From contig NZ_CAJNAT010000019.1 of assembly GCF_905220705.1 (NCBI RefSeq), positions 85,221 through 149,220 of the forward strand: a DNA stretch of 64,000 bases, written 5' to 3'. Below, in pieces: positions 35,273 through 43,792 of this stretch; position 1 is the stretch's first letter; each line of letters starts with the position of its first letter. This DNA comes from Paraburkholderia domus (GTDB taxonomy: Bacteria; Pseudomonadota; Gammaproteobacteria; Burkholderiales; Burkholderiaceae). The notes below the pieces were generated by a model. The model did not search any database. It worked only from the letters and a program-made list of their open reading frames with translations, and had not been told where the DNA came from. A program made the position numbers and the translations under genes.

Positions 35273-36134
35273 ATGCAGCCCATCGTTCAACCGTTTTTTG
35301 ACCCGGTCACCGGCACAGTCACATACGTAGTTTTCCAGTCCGGGCATCCGGAATGCGCAGTCATTGACCCGGTCCTTGACTACGATCCCAAAGCAGGACT
35401 CACTTCAACGACGAATGCCGACAAGGTCACCGAGTTCGTTAGCCAGCATGGCCTGAGCGTTCAGTGGATTCTGGAGACTCACGCGCACGCGGACCACTTG
35501 TCCGCAGCGCATTATTTGCGGGGCGAGCTCGACGGGAAGATTGCGATTGGAGAGCACATTCGCACCGTTCAAGCGGTCTTCGGGAAGCTTTTTAATCTCG
35601 AGTCGGAATTTCATGCAGACGGGTCCCAGTTCGACTATCTGTTTCGCGAAGACGAGGAGTTTTTTATCGGTGGCCTGACGGCAAAAGCGTTGTATGTGCC
35701 GGGCCACACCCCTGCGGGCACGGCCTACCAGGTTGGCGATGCGGTCTTCGTGGGCGACACGCTTTTCATGCCAGATGTCGGTACCGCACGCTGCGACTTC
35801 CCCGGCGGCGATGCCCACAGGCTATACGGGTCGATTCGGAAGCTGCTGGGCCTGCCGGGCAACACCCGGCTTTTCATGTGCCACGACTATCCGCCCGAGG
35901 GCCGGACACCCGAGTGGGAAACCACGGTGCTCGCGCAGCGTGCGCATAACATCCATGTGCACGACGGCGTAACGGAAGAACAGTTCGTCAGCATGACGCG
36001 AAGCACGCGACGCAACGCTTGCGATGCCCGTTCTTATCCTGCCATCCGTCCAGGTGAATATACGGGCCGGCGATTTCCCACCTGCTGAGGAAAACGGTAC
36101 TTGCTACCTGAAGATTCCCTTAAACGCACTCTGA
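35273..36134 (+). pseudogene. blh: Blh/ETHE1-like persulfide dioxygenase, frameshifted
   Basis: A metallo-beta-lactamase-fold protein: 'WILETHAHADHLSAAHYL' (T-H-x-H-x-D-H) and 'VPGHTPAGTAYQVGDAVFVGDTLFMPD' with later His ligands in 'LFMCHDYPP'. These enzymes oxidise glutathione persulfide. After 'EEQFVSM' the frame leaves the family. One extra base in 'CGAAGC' at 36001-36002 explains it: removing an A restores 'ARDATLAMPVLILPSVQVNIRAGD', ending at a TGA at 36132. Without correction the protein is 271 residues with an unrelated tail of about 28. The fold core survives, so residual activity is possible. Confidence 0.88.
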
Positions 36135-36149
36135 TGTGAACACTATGCA

Positions 36150-36404
36150 GCACCGACTCGTCTGCTGGGCATCTTCGGCATCGGGGCGAGCCTTACGCTG
36201 GCGATTCTCGGCTCTCTTTCGCGGGCCTCCCTATCACGGCTTCGAGGTCGGCTTGGCTCTGCGGGAACCGTTGGAAAAACTGTTCTCGGAGCAATGTTCA
36301 TCGTCTTCGGCGTGCTCGCGCTCACAGGGCTGGATAAGATGTTGGAGACGGCGCTGCTGTCTGTGAGCCCGGCTTGGTTGACCAACTTCACAACGTCCCT
36401 GTGA
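36150..36404 (+). pseudogene. CcdA/DsbD-like membrane protein, C-terminal remnant
   Basis: Right after blh the plus strand reads, without a start, 'LLGIFGIGASLTLAIL', 'GTVGKTVLGAMFIVFGVLALTGLDKMLE' and 'SPAWLTNFTTSL' then TGA. This is the last two membrane helices and tail of a cytochrome-c-biogenesis CcdA-type protein. The 5' part is missing. Confidence 0.7.
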
Positions 36405-36808
36405 GCCTCGCAAGACATAGATGTCAACGCCGGATGAGGGGTACGTGGTATCGCGCTTTCTGTTTCACAAATATTCGCAAATTACCGCTCCGCACAAGAG
36501 GCGATTCGGCAAATCACTCAGGAACGGATAGTTTGCCGGACCTGCCTGCTGCCTCGCGCGTTCATCGCGCCCGGAAACGCCTGCCGCGCGCAAGCCCGTT
36601 GCTCGAACCTGACGGGACCGGCGACATCTCCGAGGCAAGGGCCGACGAATCGTTACATCGTGCCCCGGTGGATAGCAGAATGGTAGGCTCGCCATCAACC
36701 GCCGTGAACGACATTTCGACTTTGGGCTTGTCGTGCGTGACACTGCATTCGCCACGCTGCTCTAAATAGCGGTCGGCATATGGCCGGCAATGCGCCGGCC
36801 GTCGTCAC
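36405..36808. other. Intergenic region downstream of aioA, no gene recognised
   Basis: 404 bases between the ccdA remnant and the aioA stop. Several frames stay open for 60-130 codons but none shows a recognisable family. The aioC cytochrome gene that often follows aioBA is absent. Confidence 0.4.
36782..36800 (-). terminator. Hairpin downstream of aioA
   Basis: A perfect 7-base G/C stem (GGCCGGC / GCCGGCC) with a 5-base loop, starting 9 bases after the aioA stop. No T-run follows, so it may be a factor-dependent terminator or 3'-end stabiliser. Confidence 0.5.
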
Positions 36809-39286
36809 CTATGTATAACGGCGACTCTTGAAGCTGACCGTTTGCTTGTAATCCTCCATCGACCCGACTCGCCGGATGTTCGCCCAAGTGCCCTTGTAGT
36901 ACGGAATGATGTTACGGTCCGTCCATGTGGTCGTGACGTTGTCCTGGATGCCGTTGATGTGGCCAAACACCATGAAGGTCTGGTCATGTTTCAGTTCGGC
37001 CACGGGATAGGCCATCGCGTAGGTGGACCCAAAGTCGTTGAAGACCTCGACGATATCGCCAGCGCCAATTCCGAGCCCCTGTGCATCGTCCGGGTTGATT
37101 TCGATGTAGGCCATCGGGTCACGGGCGCGGACGAATTCGTTGTACTGGTCGTGGTACACCGTTTGCCACACCTCATTCGTGCGACCGTTATTAATCCAGA
37201 AGCGGTATTTCCCTTTCTGGTCTGCAACCAGCTTTGGCAACCCTGGCCACGGAGACGGCTTGAACTGCGCCTTGCCGTCTGGCGTATCGAATTTGCCGTC
37301 CATGTACATCATTTCGGTGCCGACGAGCTTCCCTCCTTCCCACGCCTTCGCTGGCAACTGCACGCCGTTGTTGGCCATGACGCGTAGACGTTCGTAGGTG
37401 ACCAGGTTACCTGTATTGCCGCCCTGACTATCTATCTTTTCCACTCCCGGTTGCCCGGCACGACGGAATCCATCGTTGAACGCGTCCTCCTCGGTCTTCC
37501 AGTCGAAACCGTCAAACCGCGAGGCCATCTTCGTGTTGCCATCTTTCTGATACATGGCGCGCAACGTGTTGGCGACGCGCGCGGCGATGAGACAGTCTGG
37601 CATCGCGCTTCCGGGTGGGTCCATGAACCGTTCGGATAGGCGCATGCGGCGCTCACCGTTCATAGATGTCAGATTCATCTCACCCGGGTGCGTTGCGGGC
37701 AGCATGAGGTGCGCGGCCTCCTGGAGCTTGGTCGGATAGATGTTGATGCTCGTCACGAACAGGCCACCCTTGGTGGTTGCGTCGTAGATGATGTCGACCA
37801 TCTGCTCGGTGCTCGCGCCACGTGCACCCTGCATCGCATCTTTCACAATCTGCGAGCGACGCAACACCACCTCGCGCAGTCCCTGCGCGTTGTTGCTCGT
37901 CTGGAAGTTATTGCACGCCCACCACGTCATCATCCGCCCCTTGCCATGGATGAGTTCCTGGTCGATGTATATCTTTGTATTGCCGGGATACGGCGGCCTC
38001 GTGTACCCCTCCTGATGTCCGCCCATGCGCACGCAGCCCGTGCCTCGCCGTCCGACATTGTGAGTGGCCAGCGCAACGTCCAGTAGCGACGACTGAATCA
38101 GATAATTGTCATTACCCCAGATGATGCCCTTTTCGTAGGTATGCATCGTTCTCGGAAGCTGCCCAGGTCCCTTCGGCTTATACGACCATTCCGCTGCAGT
38201 CTGAATTTTTTCAACAGGTACGCCCGTGATTTTGCTGCACTCATCGAGTGACAGCTTATTGGCCTGGACAGCGGCGTCGAACCCATTCGTATGCGCAGCA
38301 ATGAAATCCTTGTCGATCCATCCCTGCTGGACCACGTAGGTAAAAATCCCGTTGAACAACGCGATGTCAGTGCCCGGCTGAATATCCAGATGCAGCACGG
38401 TGTCCTTTCCGGCTACCTGCTCGGCAATGGCAACAGTTGGCGTGCGTCGTGGGTCCACGAATACGACCTTTGTCTTCGGGAACGCCTCACCCGGGAAGCG
38501 CTGCTTTTTCTTGTCGAGCGTCGCGCCCTGCAGGTTCGGCACCCAGTGGTTCAGAAAATAGTTCGTTTGCGTTTCGTAGGAGTTCGCGCCGATGGACCAG
38601 ATGACATCGGCCAGCTCGGCATCCTCGTACGAATTGTTCAGCTCGCCAATGCCCATCTCGCGTGTAGCGTGGCACTCCGAGTTGTACGCCGGCCGGTTGT
38701 GAATGCGGACCATCGGGGTCTGTAGCGCGGTAAACATCAGCTTGCCGGAACCCCACGTGTTCTCGAATCCGCCACCCGCACCGCCATGGTCGAACGCAGA
38801 AAAGACAATGCCGCTCGGCCCATCCTTGTCGAGCACCTTCTTCATCAGGCCGGCGTACAGCGCCATCGCCTGGTCCCAGGTCGTATCCACCCACTGGTCG
38901 CTCAGGTAGATGCGCGGTTGTCTCAGGCGCTCCTGGGTGATTCCGTCTGGTGTGTACATGTACGTCGCCATCTTGCCACCACGCGTCGAACTCAAGCCGC
39001 TGTTCACAACGCAACTCTTGTCCGGAACAACCATGATGGTGTGGCGCGAGCCGTCGCGGTCGGTGACCACGTTTTCCATGGCAGGCGTCATGATGAGCGT
39101 GAGCGGTGGCAACTGTTTGCGGAAATCAACGCCGAGCGCATTCTGGTTGGGCGCGCGGCCACCCTCCTGGTCTTCCGGCCACTTGTACACGTGATATCCG
39201 CATCCAACGATGCAGAAGTGGCAGGTCATATTGGTTCGCTGGGCCGTGACCGGCGGTAGCGCAATGCGGTCCTTATCGGTAGGCAT
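36809..39286 (-). CDS. aioA: AioA: arsenite oxidase, molybdopterin subunit
   Basis: 825 residues, the normal size. AioA is the bis-MGD molybdenum subunit that oxidises arsenite to arsenate in the periplasm. 'MTCHFCIVGCGYHVYKW' holds C22-x2-C25-x3-C29, the 3Fe-4S motif of arsenite oxidase (most DMSO-reductase enzymes have a fourth Cys and a 4Fe-4S cluster). 'RIHNRPAYNSECHATREMG', 'MGGHQEGYTRPPYPG' and 'GYTRPPYPGNTKIYID' are family-typical. There is no signal peptide: it is exported with AioB by the Tat route. It follows aioB by 16 bases, and the operon has a sigma-54 promoter. Confidence 0.97.
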   Translation of the reverse strand: MPTDKDRIALPPVTAQRTNMTCHFCIVGCGYHVYKWPEDQEGGRAPNQNALGVDFRKQLPPLTLIMTPAMENVVTDRDGSRHTIMVVPDKSCVVNSGLSSTRGGKMATYMYTPDGITQERLRQPRIYLSDQWVDTTWDQAMALYAGLMKKVLDKDGPSGIVFSAFDHGGAGGGFENTWGSGKLMFTALQTPMVRIHNRPAYNSECHATREMGIGELNNSYEDAELADVIWSIGANSYETQTNYFLNHWVPNLQGATLDKKKQRFPGEAFPKTKVVFVDPRRTPTVAIAEQVAGKDTVLHLDIQPGTDIALFNGIFTYVVQQGWIDKDFIAAHTNGFDAAVQANKLSLDECSKITGVPVEKIQTAAEWSYKPKGPGQLPRTMHTYEKGIIWGNDNYLIQSSLLDVALATHNVGRRGTGCVRMGGHQEGYTRPPYPGNTKIYIDQELIHGKGRMMTWWACNNFQTSNNAQGLREVVLRRSQIVKDAMQGARGASTEQMVDIIYDATTKGGLFVTSINIYPTKLQEAAHLMLPATHPGEMNLTSMNGERRMRLSERFMDPPGSAMPDCLIAARVANTLRAMYQKDGNTKMASRFDGFDWKTEEDAFNDGFRRAGQPGVEKIDSQGGNTGNLVTYERLRVMANNGVQLPAKAWEGGKLVGTEMMYMDGKFDTPDGKAQFKPSPWPGLPKLVADQKGKYRFWINNGRTNEVWQTVYHDQYNEFVRARDPMAYIEINPDDAQGLGIGAGDIVEVFNDFGSTYAMAYPVAELKHDQTFMVFGHINGIQDNVTTTWTDRNIIPYYKGTWANIRRVGSMEDYKQTVSFKSRRYT

Positions 39287-39302
39287 TTTCAGCTCCTCGA
39301 AC

Positions 39303-39827
39303 TCAAAGAACGTTGGCCTGACGGCCGTAAATCAAACCTTCGATGCCGACTGCCGACACAGTGCCCGTCTTCTCGTCGTAGTGAAGTCGAACGCGCGGCA
39401 GATTTTCGGTGGCCTGCCCGGCAATCATCTGTCCGGCTTTCTCCGCGTCGAACATGCTGAAGTGGCAAGGACACTTGAAAACCTTCGTCGTGGGCTCGTA
39501 CATGACAGGACAGCCCATGTGGGTGCACATTGCGCTATAGGCGACGATGTCGCCGTCCGGTCCGACGCCACCCGGTACCGGGCTCCCCAGCTTGAGCGCG
39601 GTGCAGGGCGATGCGGCATCGGGGTAGGCAAACGAGACTGGCGCGTTGAGCGCCATGCCTCCGACATGGGCTACGGGTTTTCTCGGATACGGAAGTTTTG
39701 TCCGGCTTGTATCCGTTGTGTTCGCGGCAGAAGCCACGTTCGGAGCGAGCGCTGACGCGGCGGTAGCCGCAATCGAGCCGCCACTCAGTTTTAAAAATGT
39801 ACGACGTGCGACTTTTAACTCTGACAT
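39303..39827 (-). CDS. aioB: AioB: arsenite oxidase, Rieske subunit
   Basis: 174 residues. The N terminus is a twin-arginine signal (R8-R9-T-F-L-K-L, then a hydrophobic stretch to about 34) that carries AioA along. The Rieske 2Fe-2S motifs are C101-T-H103-x2-C106 and C119-P-C121-H122; C106 and C121 can form the disulfide seen in betaproteobacterial enzymes. It passes electrons from AioA to a cytochrome c or azurin. GAGGAGGAG lies just before ATG 39827. First gene of the aioBA operon. Confidence 0.96.
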   Translation of the reverse strand: MSELKVARRTFLKLSGGSIAATAASALAPNVASAANTTDTSRTKLPYPRKPVAHVGGMALNAPVSFAYPDAASPCTALKLGSPVPGGVGPDGDIVAYSAMCTHMGCPVMYEPTTKVFKCPCHFSMFDAEKAGQMIAGQATENLPRVRLHYDEKTGTVSAVGIEGLIYGRQANVL

Positions 39828-39879
39828 GGTCTCCTCCTCGCTTGAATCTTGCTCAGGTAGTCGTTAGCATCGACTTAAT

Positions 39880-39895
39880 GGCAAGAGGTATGCCA
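39880..39895 (-). promoter_or_regulatory. Sigma-54 (-24/-12) promoter of aioBA
   Basis: On the minus strand TGGCATACCTCTTGCC matches the consensus TGGCAC(G)-N4-TTGC with correct spacing: GG at 39893-39894 and GC at 39881-39882. The start of transcription would be near 39869, giving a leader of about 42 bases before aioB. The nearby sigma-54 activator gene aioR fits this. Confidence 0.88.
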
Positions 39896-39963
39896 TGCGG
39901 TCAAACGTCCGCCGAGAGCCTTGCGCACTGCGGGTAGGAATGCAGCAGACCTGATGGACGCCA

Positions 39964-39977
39964 TTACCGTCCGGTAA
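39964..39977. promoter_or_regulatory. Inverted repeat, candidate AioR enhancer site
   Basis: TTACCG-TC-CGGTAA is a perfect 6+6 inverted repeat about 95 bases upstream of the expected aioBA start site, the right range for an enhancer bound by a sigma-54 activator. It also lies 27 bases before aioX. Binding by AioR is inferred from position. Confidence 0.55.
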
Positions 39978-40003
39978 CGGTTCGTCGCGGGGAGTGAGCC
40001 GTT

Positions 40004-40882
40004 ATGTCACCAATTCGTAACATCCGGCGGCGGCAAATTCTGCGCTTCGCGCTAAGCGTTCCGCTTCTCTCGTACTTCAAGGTCGCTGTCGCTAACGAAA
40101 ATCCAGCGGTTGCGTTCGGCACGACCGCTGTGTTCCTTGATAACGAAATCAGTTTGCTCGAACAATGGAGCCGCGAGCTCGGGGACGTGTGCAGTGCCGA
40201 CGTGAGGTTTGTGCAGCGCAATAGCTACCGCGAAATCGATGACCTCATTGCCGACAACCGACTGGACCTCGCATGGGTCTGCGGGTTTCCATACGTCACG
40301 CATGAAGAGACGATGCGCTTGATGGCGATACCGGACTATCTCGGGCAGCCGCTCTACCATTCATATCTGATTGTTCCCAGCAGCGATGCCCACACGACCC
40401 ATATCACGCAACTGCGGAACCGCGTGTTCGCTTTCAGCGACCCGGGTTCAAACTCGGGTTTTCTCGTTCCGACGACTGAGCTGATACGCGCGGGTATCCG
40501 GCCGACCCGGTTCTTCAGGAAGTCGTTCTTCACTTATGCGCACCGGAAGGTCATCGATGCCGTGACATCCGGGCTAGCAGATGCCGGCGAGATTGATGGA
40601 TACGTCTACGACACCATCCAGAAGCAGTACCCGGAACGCACTCGCGACGTGCGAGTTGCGTGGCGCTCTCCTCTGTACGGCTTTCCACCGATTGTGGCGC
40701 GCCGCTCTCTCGACGAAGAGTCATTCCTTCGCATCCAGCGCGCGCTGGTGGGAATGAAAGACCAGCCTGCGGGGCGAGATGTGCTGCAGCGATTGAACCT
40801 CGATGGCTTCGTGCCCGACGACGACAAGGTATTTGACGGTATCCGGCGCCTCGTTGCCATTCTGAACGCTGGACCGGTGTAG
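40004..40882 (+). CDS. aioX: AioX: periplasmic arsenite-binding protein (PhnD-like)
   Basis: 292 residues. A basic leader with 'RRRQILRFALSVPLLSYFKVAVA' (Tat- or Sec-type) is followed by a PhnD/substrate-binding fold ('AVAFGTTAVFLDNEISLLEQW', 'LDLAWVCGFPYV', 'FSDPGSNSGFLVPTTEL'). AioX binds arsenite and works with AioS. Cys93 in 'LAWVCGFPY' sits where a conserved Cys of AioX proteins is needed for arsenite sensing (residue matched by context only). It is divergent from aioBA and 10 bases upstream of aioS. Confidence 0.92.
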   Translation: MSPIRNIRRRQILRFALSVPLLSYFKVAVANENPAVAFGTTAVFLDNEISLLEQWSRELGDVCSADVRFVQRNSYREIDDLIADNRLDLAWVCGFPYVTHEETMRLMAIPDYLGQPLYHSYLIVPSSDAHTTHITQLRNRVFAFSDPGSNSGFLVPTTELIRAGIRPTRFFRKSFFTYAHRKVIDAVTSGLADAGEIDGYVYDTIQKQYPERTRDVRVAWRSPLYGFPPIVARRSLDEESFLRIQRALVGMKDQPAGRDVLQRLNLDGFVPDDDKVFDGIRRLVAILNAGPV

Positions 40883-40892
40883 GGTCGCGCAG

Positions 40893-42350
40893 ATGCTTTC
40901 CAATCTGAGTTACCGCTACAAGATTCCGCTGGCGTTAAGCGCAGTCATTGTGCTTACGGAACTCCTCGTGACCATCGCACTCGTCAGAGTTGCTGTTTCG
41001 GACGCCAGACATGACCTCGAAAGCAGCGCTCAGAATCTCTGTCGCGTCCTGACGCTTTCTGTTCGCGACCCTATGGTGAAGGACGACTTGTGGCGAGCAT
41101 TCGAGGTAATTCGCACGCCGGTGGCAGTCAGGGAACCCACAAATCCACTGAAGGAAATTGTTCTCTTTGATGCCCGGGCTCGCGTATACGCCTCGACCTC
41201 TCCCCGGAAAGAACCCGTCCAGAGTGCAGTGACCACGCTTCCCGCCCAGTTCGGCACGGTCATCTCACACCTTCGCGGCCCCGGCAACCCGTTCTTTTTT
41301 GACTTCCCGGAGGCGCTCGCCAGCCGCGACGTCACGGCTGGCATGCCGGTGAATTCCGACGATGGGAGTCGCCTCGGCTATGTTGTTCTGGTCTATGACG
41401 CCGACACTTTTTACGGCCGCGTGCGGTCAACCCTCATCAAACTGGCAGTCGCTACTGTGCCTGCTCTGTTGCTACTGATACCTTTGGGTTGGGTCTGGGG
41501 TGACCGGATGGCTAAGCCGCTGCTGCGCCTCACAGCCGCCATGGGTCGAATTGGCAAGGAGCCCCCGGAGAAAGTTGGCGCGGGCATTACCGTGCAGGGA
41601 GAGGACGAAATAGGTCAGCTTGGACAACAGTTCCAGGTGATGCTTGCCGAATTAGCGCAAAAGCAGGTGTTGGAACGCGAAGTTGTAGTCTCCGAAAGAC
41701 TCGCGGCCGTAGGACAAGTCGCAGCCGGCATCGCGCACGAAATCAACAATCCGCTGGGCGGTATGCTGAACGCCATCGACACACTCAACACGCACGGAGA
41801 ACCCGACGCTCAAACCAAAAAGACCTTGGGACTACTCGAGCGCGGTCTTGGGCAAATCCGTTCGACTGTCGGTGCATTGCTGTTTGAGGCGCGACTGGAC
41901 TCGCCAGCAATGAGTCTGTCGGACTGGCAGGATTTGAAGCTGTTAATAGCACCGCAAATACAGGCAAAACAGGCAACGTTTCATTGGGAAATCGAGCTGG
42001 ACGAAGCGGTTGCATTGCCTGCTCATCTGGTGCGTCAGCTCGTCCTCAACCTGCTGCTGAACGCCGTGAAGGCCGTGGAAGTTGGCGGGCGCGTCGACTG
42101 TCTCGCTGCAGTCAACGTGGCCGGACTACAAATAGCCGTGTCGAACACCGGACAACACATATCCGGCGTTGCGATGGAGCATCTGTTCGAGCCGTTTGGG
42201 TCGGTTGCCGTAGCCGATGGCCGGCGGTCGTACAGCCTTGGTCTGTGGGTGAGCTATCAAATCGCCACGCAGCTTGGTGGCACAATTTCGGTTGATAGTG
42301 CACCGGGGCGGACTTGCTTTGCAGTGCTGCTGCCGGTCACGGCTCCATGA
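40893..42350 (+). CDS. aioS: AioS: arsenite-responsive sensor histidine kinase
   Basis: 485 residues: membrane helix at about 10-35, periplasmic domain to about 190, second helix (about 188-210, 'ATVPALLLLIPLGWVWG'), HAMP, then the kinase core. The phospho-accepting His is about residue 282 in 'GIAHEINNPLGGML', followed by the N box 'LLLNAVKAVEVGG' and the terminal ATP-binding region. It signals to AioR. It lies between aioX and aioR in a tight operon. Confidence 0.93.
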   Translation: MLSNLSYRYKIPLALSAVIVLTELLVTIALVRVAVSDARHDLESSAQNLCRVLTLSVRDPMVKDDLWRAFEVIRTPVAVREPTNPLKEIVLFDARARVYASTSPRKEPVQSAVTTLPAQFGTVISHLRGPGNPFFFDFPEALASRDVTAGMPVNSDDGSRLGYVVLVYDADTFYGRVRSTLIKLAVATVPALLLLIPLGWVWGDRMAKPLLRLTAAMGRIGKEPPEKVGAGITVQGEDEIGQLGQQFQVMLAELAQKQVLEREVVVSERLAAVGQVAAGIAHEINNPLGGMLNAIDTLNTHGEPDAQTKKTLGLLERGLGQIRSTVGALLFEARLDSPAMSLSDWQDLKLLIAPQIQAKQATFHWEIELDEAVALPAHLVRQLVLNLLLNAVKAVEVGGRVDCLAAVNVAGLQIAVSNTGQHISGVAMEHLFEPFGSVAVADGRRSYSLGLWVSYQIATQLGGTISVDSAPGRTCFAVLLPVTAP

Positions 42351-42364
42351 AGCAGGAGAGCATC

Positions 42365-43702
42365 ATGTCGACTACGCTTATCTGTGTCGTCGAAGACGAC
42401 CCCATCATGGGCGAGTCATTGGCCGACCGCTTCCGCCTGGAGGGTTTCGACGTGGATTGGCATACCGACGGCGAATCCGCCTTCGATGCGCTTCAGACCC
42501 GTCCTTATCAGGCGGTCATCAGTGATATCAGGTTGCCCGACATATCGGGAGAGGATCTGTTTTCACGGTCGGCAGCCACGCACACGCCCACGCCGCCATT
42601 TGTGTTCATTACTGCCTACGCTTCGGTCGACATGGCGGTCTCGCTTCTCAAGAGCGGTGCTGCCGACTACGTCACGAAGCCGTTCGACATTGGCGCGCTG
42701 GTAGACAAGGTCAGACTTCTAACTGGGACGGGCATACCGGACCAGGCCATGCCGGCGCAGAGCGAGTTAGGTGTGTCCGAAGCGATGCGGCGCCTCGCCG
42801 AACTGGTGCCAAGGGTTGCAGGTCGAGCCAAATCGATTCTGATTACAGGCGAGTCCGGTGTCGGCAAGGAAGTGCTCGCACGGTTCATTCATCTGCATGC
42901 GCCCGGCGACGCGTATCCGTTCGTCGCCGTCAACTGCGGCGCCGTTCCCGAGACGCTTCTCGAGTCTGAATTTTTCGGCCACGAACGAGGCGCATTCACC
43001 GGTGCGGATCGGCAGAAGAAAGGCTATTTCGAGCAGGCCGAGGGCGGCACTCTGTTTCTCGATGAGATAGGTGATTTACCGCTGTCAATGCAGGTAAAGC
43101 TGCTGCGTGCCTTGCAGGAGCGTCGCATCACGAGAGTTGGAGGGGAGAGAGAACTCGAAACCAACTTCCGGCTGGTCTGTGCGACGAATCGGGACCTTGC
43201 GGAACTAGTCCGCATCGGGAAGTTTCGGGAAGACCTGTTCTATCGCATCAACATCCTGCAGCTACGTGTTCCAGCGCTTCGCGACCGACCTGACGATGTC
43301 CTGTGGCTTGCTCACCGCTTCGTGCGAGATATCGCCGGCCGGCTCGGTGAGCCGACGAAACTGTTTCACCCATCGGCAGAGGCGAGACTGGCAACATACG
43401 GCTGGCCCGGCAACGCGCGGGAGCTGCAAAACCGGCTTGAGCGGGCGTGCATCGTGTGCTCCCGCAACATGCTTTTTTCGTCCGATATTTTCGAGGAAGA
43501 CGGAGCTCAAGCTGCGGCGGTACTGGATATGGACACTCCGCTCGACGGCTACATGGCCGCATGCGAAAACGCCTTCATCCGCGCTGCGCTGTTGCAGCAT
43601 CAGGGCCACATCTCCGAGACCGCCCACGCCCTTGGTATTTCAAGGAAGAGCTTGTGGGAGAAGATGCGCAAGCACGCGATTGCAGCCGAGCCCCTGCAAT
43701 GA
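42365..43702 (+). CDS. aioR: AioR: sigma-54-dependent response regulator
   Basis: 445 residues: receiver domain with acceptor Asp54 ('VISDIRLPD'), AAA+ domain with Walker A 'GESGVGKE', the sigma-54-contacting loop GAFTGA (about 209-214), and 'GGTLFLDEIGDLP', and a C-terminal Fis-type HTH ('GHISETAHALGISRKSLWEKM'). All elements needed to open a sigma-54 promoter are present. ATG 42365 has AGGAGAG upstream; the frame is open back into aioS. Confidence 0.94.
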   Translation: MSTTLICVVEDDPIMGESLADRFRLEGFDVDWHTDGESAFDALQTRPYQAVISDIRLPDISGEDLFSRSAATHTPTPPFVFITAYASVDMAVSLLKSGAADYVTKPFDIGALVDKVRLLTGTGIPDQAMPAQSELGVSEAMRRLAELVPRVAGRAKSILITGESGVGKEVLARFIHLHAPGDAYPFVAVNCGAVPETLLESEFFGHERGAFTGADRQKKGYFEQAEGGTLFLDEIGDLPLSMQVKLLRALQERRITRVGGERELETNFRLVCATNRDLAELVRIGKFREDLFYRINILQLRVPALRDRPDDVLWLAHRFVRDIAGRLGEPTKLFHPSAEARLATYGWPGNARELQNRLERACIVCSRNMLFSSDIFEEDGAQAAAVLDMDTPLDGYMAACENAFIRAALLQHQGHISETAHALGISRKSLWEKMRKHAIAAEPLQ

Positions 43703-43792
43703 AACGCCCTCGCTAGCACATCAACGTGCAAAGGAGTACGCCCACGGAATCTGCCAGGGGCAACAATGTGCTCGCGCACCACCCTAGTGGCG

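Noticed and set aside
36465..36755. Minus-strand frame of 96 codons between aioA and the ccdA remnant, as a possible AioC cytochrome
   Set aside because: No C-x-x-C-H haem motif and an Arg-rich translation without family features.
40436..40460. tRNA T-arm-like sequence 'GGGTTCAAACTC'
   Set aside because: It lies inside the aioX coding region, and no acceptor or anticodon stems surround it.
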